DNA from: Tethya wilhelma
Taxonomy: Eukaryota; Porifera; Demospongiae; Tethyida; Tethyidae
Direction: 5' to 3'
DNA length: 64,000 bases
Assembly: GCA_964030475.1 (NCBI GenBank)
Contig: CAXIPT010000049.1
Location: 62,001 to 126,000 of the forward strand
Below the pieces are notes generated by a model. The model ran no database searches. It saw only the letters and a list, made by a program, of their open reading frames with translations, and had not been told where the DNA came from. Below, one piece after another: positions 59,101 through 64,000 of the stretch (within the stretch, counting starts at the first letter, position 1; each line of letters starts with the position of its first letter). A program made the position numbers and the translations under genes.

Positions 59101-62100
59101 TGTTTGTGAAAAACAAAGTTTTCTCACTGTATAGATAAAGAACTTAGTCTTTTTGACAAACTATCGACTTAGAAAATTTTCTGTGATTAAAAAATAATCT
59201 ATTATAAAAAACTTTTTTTGTGCTTATAAAAGATTTTTTAGTGCAAAAAACACTTTTGTGAATCGTTGCTTTTTTCAACACTATGAACATTTTCTTGAAG
59301 TGAAAAACATTGTTTGTGATTAATAAAGTTTTCTCACCGTACAGATAAAGAACTTAGTCTTTTAACTAACTATAAACTTAAGAAAATTTTCTGTGACAAA
59401 AAATACGCTTTTGGCAAAAAAGGTTTATTTTGCCTTGAAAAAGTGTTTTAGCACAAAAGAAACACTTTTGTGAATAGTTAGTTTTTCCAACATTTGAAAC
59501 ATTTTCTTGAGGTGAAAACAGTGTGATAATCAAACTTTTCTCAATATACAGAAAAAAACTTAGTCTTTTTGACTGACTATTGACTTAGAAAATTTTCTGG
59601 TATTAAAAAATAATCTTTTGACAATAAACGTTTGTTTTGCTTTGAAGAAATTTTTTAGTACAAAAGAAACTCTTTTTGGAACAGTTACATTTTTCAACAC
59701 TTAAAACATTCTTTTGAAATGTAAAACATTGATAAACAAAGTTTTAAAACTGTACAAATAAATAACTTAGTCCTTTTGACTGACTATCGACTTAAAAATT
59801 TTTCTGTTACTAAAAAATACACTTTTAACAAAAAATATCTCCTTAACATGAAAATATTTTTTAGCACAAAATATGAGAATAATTATTTTTTTCAAAAATA
59901 GGAACTTACTTACTACTTGCTTTTTTACTGACTTTCGACTTAGAAAATTTTCTGGGACTAAAAAATAATCTTTTGACAAAAAAAGTTTGTTTTGCCTTGA
60001 AAAGATTTTTTAGTACAAAAGAAACTTTTTTGTGAACAGTTATTTTTTTCAGCATTTGAAACATTCTCTTGAAATGTAAAACATTGTGATAAATAAAGTT
60101 TTAAAACTGTACAAATAAATAACTTAGTCTCTTTGACTGACTATCAACTTAGAAAATTTTCTGTTACTAAAAAATACACTTTATACAAAAAATCTCTTTA
60201 ACATGAAAAGATTTTTTAGCACAAAAAATTTGAATGATTATTTTTTTCAACACTTGGAACAATATCTTGAGGTGTAAAACATTGTGATAAACAAAGTTTC
60301 TCACAGTACAAATAAAGAACTTAGTCTTCTTAAAGAACTTAGAAAAAAAAGAACTTAGTCTTTTTAACTGACTATTGATTTAGAAACTTTTCCGTGACAA
60401 AAAATTAACTTTTGACAAAAGGGTTTATCTTGTCTTGATAAGATTTTTTACCAAAAAAGACACTTTTTTAAAAAGTTACTTTTTTCAACACTTGAAACAT
60501 TATCTTGAGGTGAAAGCAATGAGATAATAAAATTTTTCTCACAGTACAGATAAAGAACTTAGTCTTTTTAGCTGACTATTGACTTAAAAAATTTTCTGTG
60601 ACAAAAAATCAACTTTTAACAAAAAAGTTTATTTTGTCTTGAAAAGATTTTTTAGCACAAAAGACACACTTTTTTAAAAAGTTACTATTTTCAACACTTG
60701 AAACATTATCTTGAGGTGAAAGCAATGTGATAATCTCACAGTACTGATAAAGGACTTCGTCTTTTTGACAGACTATCGACTTAGAAAATTTTCTGTGACT
60801 AAAATATAATCAATTACAAAAAACCTTTCTTCTACTTTAAAAAGATATTTTAGTACAAAAAAAACACCACTGTGAATAGTTGCTTTTTTCAAAACTCCGA
60901 AAATTTTCTTGAGAACAAAAACATTGTTTGTGATTAACAAGGTTTTCTCACAGTACAGATAAAGAACTTAGTCTTTTAACTAACTATAAACTTAAGAAAA
61001 TTTTGTGTGACAAAAAATACGCTTTTGGCAAAAAAGGTTTATTTTGCCTTGAAAAACACTTTTGTGAATAGTTAGTTTTTCCAACACTTGAAACATTTTC
61101 TTGAGGTGAAAACAATGTGATAATCAAACTTTTCTCACAATACAGAAAAAAAGTTAGTCTTTTTGACTGACTATTGACTTAGAAAATTTTCTGTGACAAA
61201 AAATACACTTTCAACAAAAAATAATATACATTTTGCCTTAAAAAGATTTTTCACACTGTACAGTTGAAGAACTTGGTCTTTTTGACTGACTGTCAACTTA
61301 AAGAAAATTTTCGGTGGTTAAAAAATAATCTTTTGACCAAAAACCTTTATTCTGCCTTGAAAAGATTTTTTAGCACAAAAGAAACTCAGTTGTAAACAGT
61401 TACTTTTTTCAACACTTGAAACAATCTCTTGAAATGAAAAACATTGTGATAAATCTTGTTTTAAAACTGTACAAATAAATAACTTAGTCTTTTTGACTGA
61501 CTATTGACTTAGTATATTTACTGTGACAAAAAACACACTTTTAAAAAACATACATTTTGCCTCAAAAGGATTTTATCGCACTATAGATACACTTTTGAAA
61601 ATTGTTACATTTTTCAACACTGAAAGCATTATCTTGAGGAGAAAAATTAATGCTTGTGAAAACAAAGTTTTTTCACAGTACAGATAAAGAACTTAGTCTT
61701 TTTGACTGACAATCGACTTAGAAAATTTTCTGTGACTAGAAAATAAACACTTCACAAAAAACGTTTACTTTGCCTTGAAAAATTTTTTAAAGCAAAAGAA
61801 ACACTTTTATGAATAGTTACTTTCTTCAACACTTGGAACATTATCTTGAGGTTAAAAGCATTGTTTGTGATAAGCAAAGTTTTCTCACTGTATAGACAAA
61901 GAACTTAGTATTTTTGACTGATTATTGACTTAGAAAATTTTTGTGAATAGAAAGGACACTTTTGACATAAAACGTTTATTTTGACTTGAAAAGATTTTTT
62001 AGCTCAAAAGAAACACTTTTGTGAAAAGTTAATTTTTAAACACTTGGAACATAATCTAAAAGTGAAAAACATTGTTTTGTGATAAACAAAGTTTTCTCAC

Positions 62101-63255
62101 AGTACAGATAAAAAACTAAGTCTTTTGCCTGTCTATCGACTTAGAAAATTTTCTGTTACAAAAAAATACGCTATGGCAAAAAAGGGTTATTTTGCCTTGA
62201 AAAGATTTTTTAGCCCAAAAGAAACACATTTTTAAAAAGTTACTTTTCCCAACACTTGGAACATTATCTTGAGGTGAAAAAAATTGTTTGTGATAGGCAA
62301 AGTTTTCTCACATTAAAGATAAAGATTTTAGGCTTTTGAACTGACTATTGACTTATAAAATTTTCTGTGACTAAAAAACATACTTTTCACACAAAATGTT
62401 TATTTTGCCTTGAAAACATTTTTCGCACAAAAGAAACAGTTTTGTAAATAGTTACTTTTTTCAACATTTGAAACATTAGTTTGGGGTGAAATACATTGTT
62501 TGTGATAAAAAAGTTTTCTCACTGTACAGATAAAGAATTTAGTCTTTTTGATTTTCTGTCAATTTAAAGAAAATTTTCTGTGACTAAAAAATAATCTTTT
62601 GACAAAAAACCTTTCTTCTACCTTGAAAAGATTTTTTAGCTCAAAAGAAACACTTTTGTGAATAGTTGCTTTTTTTAACACTTGAAACATTTTCTTGAGG
62701 TGAAAAACATTGTTTGTGATTAACAAAGTTTTCTCACAGTACAGATAAAGAACTTAGTCTTTTTGACTGACTATCGACTTAGAAAATTTTCTGTGACTAG
62801 AAAATAAACACTTCTTACAAAAAAAGTTTATTTTGCGTTGAATGGAAAAGATTTTTTAGAACAAAAGAAATACTTTTGTGAATAGTTACTTTTTTCAACA
62901 CTCGGAACATTTTTTAAGGCGAAAAAAAAATTGTTTGTGATAAACAAAGTTTTCTGATAAAGAACTTAGTCTTTTTGACTGACTATCGAGTTAGAAAATT
63001 TTCTTGTATTAAAAAAAATAATCTTTTGACAAAAAACGTTTTTTTTGCCTTGAAAAAATTTTTTAGTACAAAAGAAACTCTTTTGTGAACAGTTACTTTT
63101 TTCAACACTTAAAACATTTTCTTGAAATGTAAAATATATTGATAAACACAGTTTTAAAACTGTATAAATAAATAACTTAGTCTTTTTGACTGACTATCGA
63201 CTTAGAAATTTTTCTGTTTTGAAAAAATACACTTTTAACAAAAACATCTGTTTAA

Positions 63256-64000
63256 CTCTTTAGGGCCGAATTTTTTTTGAAATTCACTTCCGCTAAATCA
63301 GAACTGTTTGCGGTTTTACACACGGCGACCTTTGACCCTTCAAGTGAGCATTGCACGTGTTCGTGTTTACTGCAATTTCTACGCGTAGCCGCCATTGAAC
63401 GCAAGAAGAAGGCGAAGCTGAGAAGAGAGCGCTGTCTTGGACTAAAGAGGAAGCAGCGCTTCACTATTAGCCTTTCTATAGTAGAGAGATAAACAAGTGG
63501 AGACGAAACAACCTCAAGAAAAGTGTAAGCGATCTCAAAATATAAACTTCGTTGAGTGTGATGTGAGTTACCTTTCTTGCTACAGGTGAATTGTATTTTC
63601 TTGCGTGGCCATTGGAGTTCAAGACACTCACTAGTAAGCATATAGCAATACACTATAAGTTCACACTAACTTGGCAACTGCCCAGAAGTTGGTGGCAAAC
63701 TATTTTCTTGCTACAAATAGCCATAGTTTCTCTCTCCCAACAAATCTGATGAGTAAATATATATACTAGAACAAGATAGAATAGTGTACAGTTTACAGTT
63801 GCATTCTTAGCAACCTGTACAACAGTACAAACTTACTACAACTCTTTGTACACACCAGGGGACCGCGACGAAGACAAGGACGTGATAGGTAAGTTTGTAG
63901 TGCTAACAATTGCATTTTTTCCCGTAGCAACCTCTACAACAGTACAAAGTTACTAACTCTTATTTGTACACACCAGGGGACCGTGATGAAGACAAGGACA
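63256..64000. mobile_element. Left end of a TTAA-type element (CTCTTTAGGGCC); right end not seen
   Basis: TTAA at 63252-63255 followed by CTCTTTAGGGCCGA, the same terminus as the 600-bp element at 16183. Beyond the first 20 or so bases the sequence differs from that element, so this may be a longer or autonomous relative, or the edge of unrelated flanking DNA. No transposase motif is visible by 64000. Short ORFs at 63277-63492 and on the opposite strand show no recognisable domain. Confidence 0.55.
63857..64000 (+). CDS. Tandemly duplicated micro-exon (GDRDEDKDVIG), partial gene
   Basis: TTTGTACACACCAG|GGGACCGCGACG...GATAG|GTAAGTTT forms a 30-bp symmetric exon at 63860-63889. A second near-identical copy, with the same upstream intron, starts at 63977 and runs to the window edge. 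The repeat unit is about 117 bp and carries TAGCAACCTSTACAACAGTA in both introns. The encoded peptide is charged (Asp/Arg/Lys). The rest of the gene lies outside the window. Confidence 0.45.

Larger units (their letters stand above)
47323..63251 (-). repeat. Satellite block H (reverse), to the end of the array
   Basis: The longest block of reverse units, interrupted by the element at 51914-53147. A truncated unit variant lacking the GATTTTTTAGCACAAAAG part is tandemly repeated near 55860-56120. The array ends at 63251 at a TTAA. Short ORFs in it are degenerate translations of the unit. Confidence 0.9.

Noticed and set aside
26800..63240. Many 60-110 codon ORFs in the satellite (Phe/Lys/Val-rich, e.g. 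SVSFVLKNLFK)
   Set aside because: They are translations of the repeat unit, occur in both orientations, start and stop at random unit positions and have no splice or promoter context.
26793..63251. CRISPR array
   Set aside because: Units are about 200 bp, contiguous and without unique spacers; the organism is a eukaryote.
26793..63251. Centromere assignment
   Set aside because: A satellite of this size is compatible with a centromere, but genes, inversions and element insertions lie within it and nothing in the sequence proves centromere function.
63252..63653. 133-codon ORF on the minus strand
   Set aside because: No recognisable domain, crosses the element boundary at 63255, and composition does not resemble the real exons in the window.
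1..64000. tRNA or rRNA genes, operons, bacterial signals
   Set aside because: No cloverleaf-type or rRNA-like segment was recognised by eye, and introns plus MITEs exclude a bacterial contig.

Overview
The window looks like nuclear DNA of an early-branching animal, most likely a demosponge such as Amphimedon queenslandica. This is inferred from short GT-AG introns (often 50-100 bp), runs of phase-1 exons, a caspase-like/FN3/membrane protein, P2X7-tail-like zinc-binding genes, dense foldback MITEs (including a family ending AGCCTCGTACCCAGGC) and very AT-rich intergenic DNA. It is a draft assembly: one 47-base N run lies at 22533-22579, and single Ns at 3860, 12691, 30389 and 41048 look like contig joins.

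Region 1 (1-17.9 kb). Two decayed copies of one transposon-like gene (868-3859 and 13017-17879) flank two host-type genes. The first is a complete eight-exon gene (4403-10343, 887 codons) for a caspase-like protease domain, two FN3-like modules, a membrane segment, a glycosylated ectodomain and a second membrane segment. The second is the 5' part of another phase-1-exon gene (10610-12450), cut off by a join and by transposon sequence. Copy 2 carries three nested non-autonomous elements and retains the 3' end: a 24-bp repeat encoding a Ser/His/Gln-rich tract and a short C-terminal domain.

Region 2 (18-26.8 kb). A complete minus-strand gene (24182-26437) encodes a Gly/Arg-rich repeat protein with a P2X7-tail-like C-terminus. 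An inverted, broken copy of it lies at 18.6-19.8 kb. Between the arms are MITEs, a degenerate exon-like tandem repeat and the 3' half of a plus-strand transposase-like gene (22580-23744), which converges on the minus-strand gene.

Region 3 (26.8-63.25 kb). About 33 kb consist of a roughly 200-bp AT-rich tandem repeat that switches orientation several times. The block 26793-30180 is the mirror image of about 32370-35755. Between these arms sits a small unique core with the same convergent pair seen in region 2: the 3' exon of a transposase-like gene (+) and a complete three-exon P2X7-tail-like gene (-). I read this as a possible very large foldback-type mobile element whose long arms are built from satellite-like subrepeats; this is inference. 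The array is also interrupted by two elements with CTCAGTGTAG termini.

Region 4 (63.25-64 kb). A TTAA-flanked element end (CTCTTTAGGGCC) interrupts the array, followed by non-satellite DNA with a tandemly duplicated micro-exon.

No tRNA, rRNA or CRISPR was recognised. All gene structures are read by eye from splice signals and frame; none is confirmed by transcripts.
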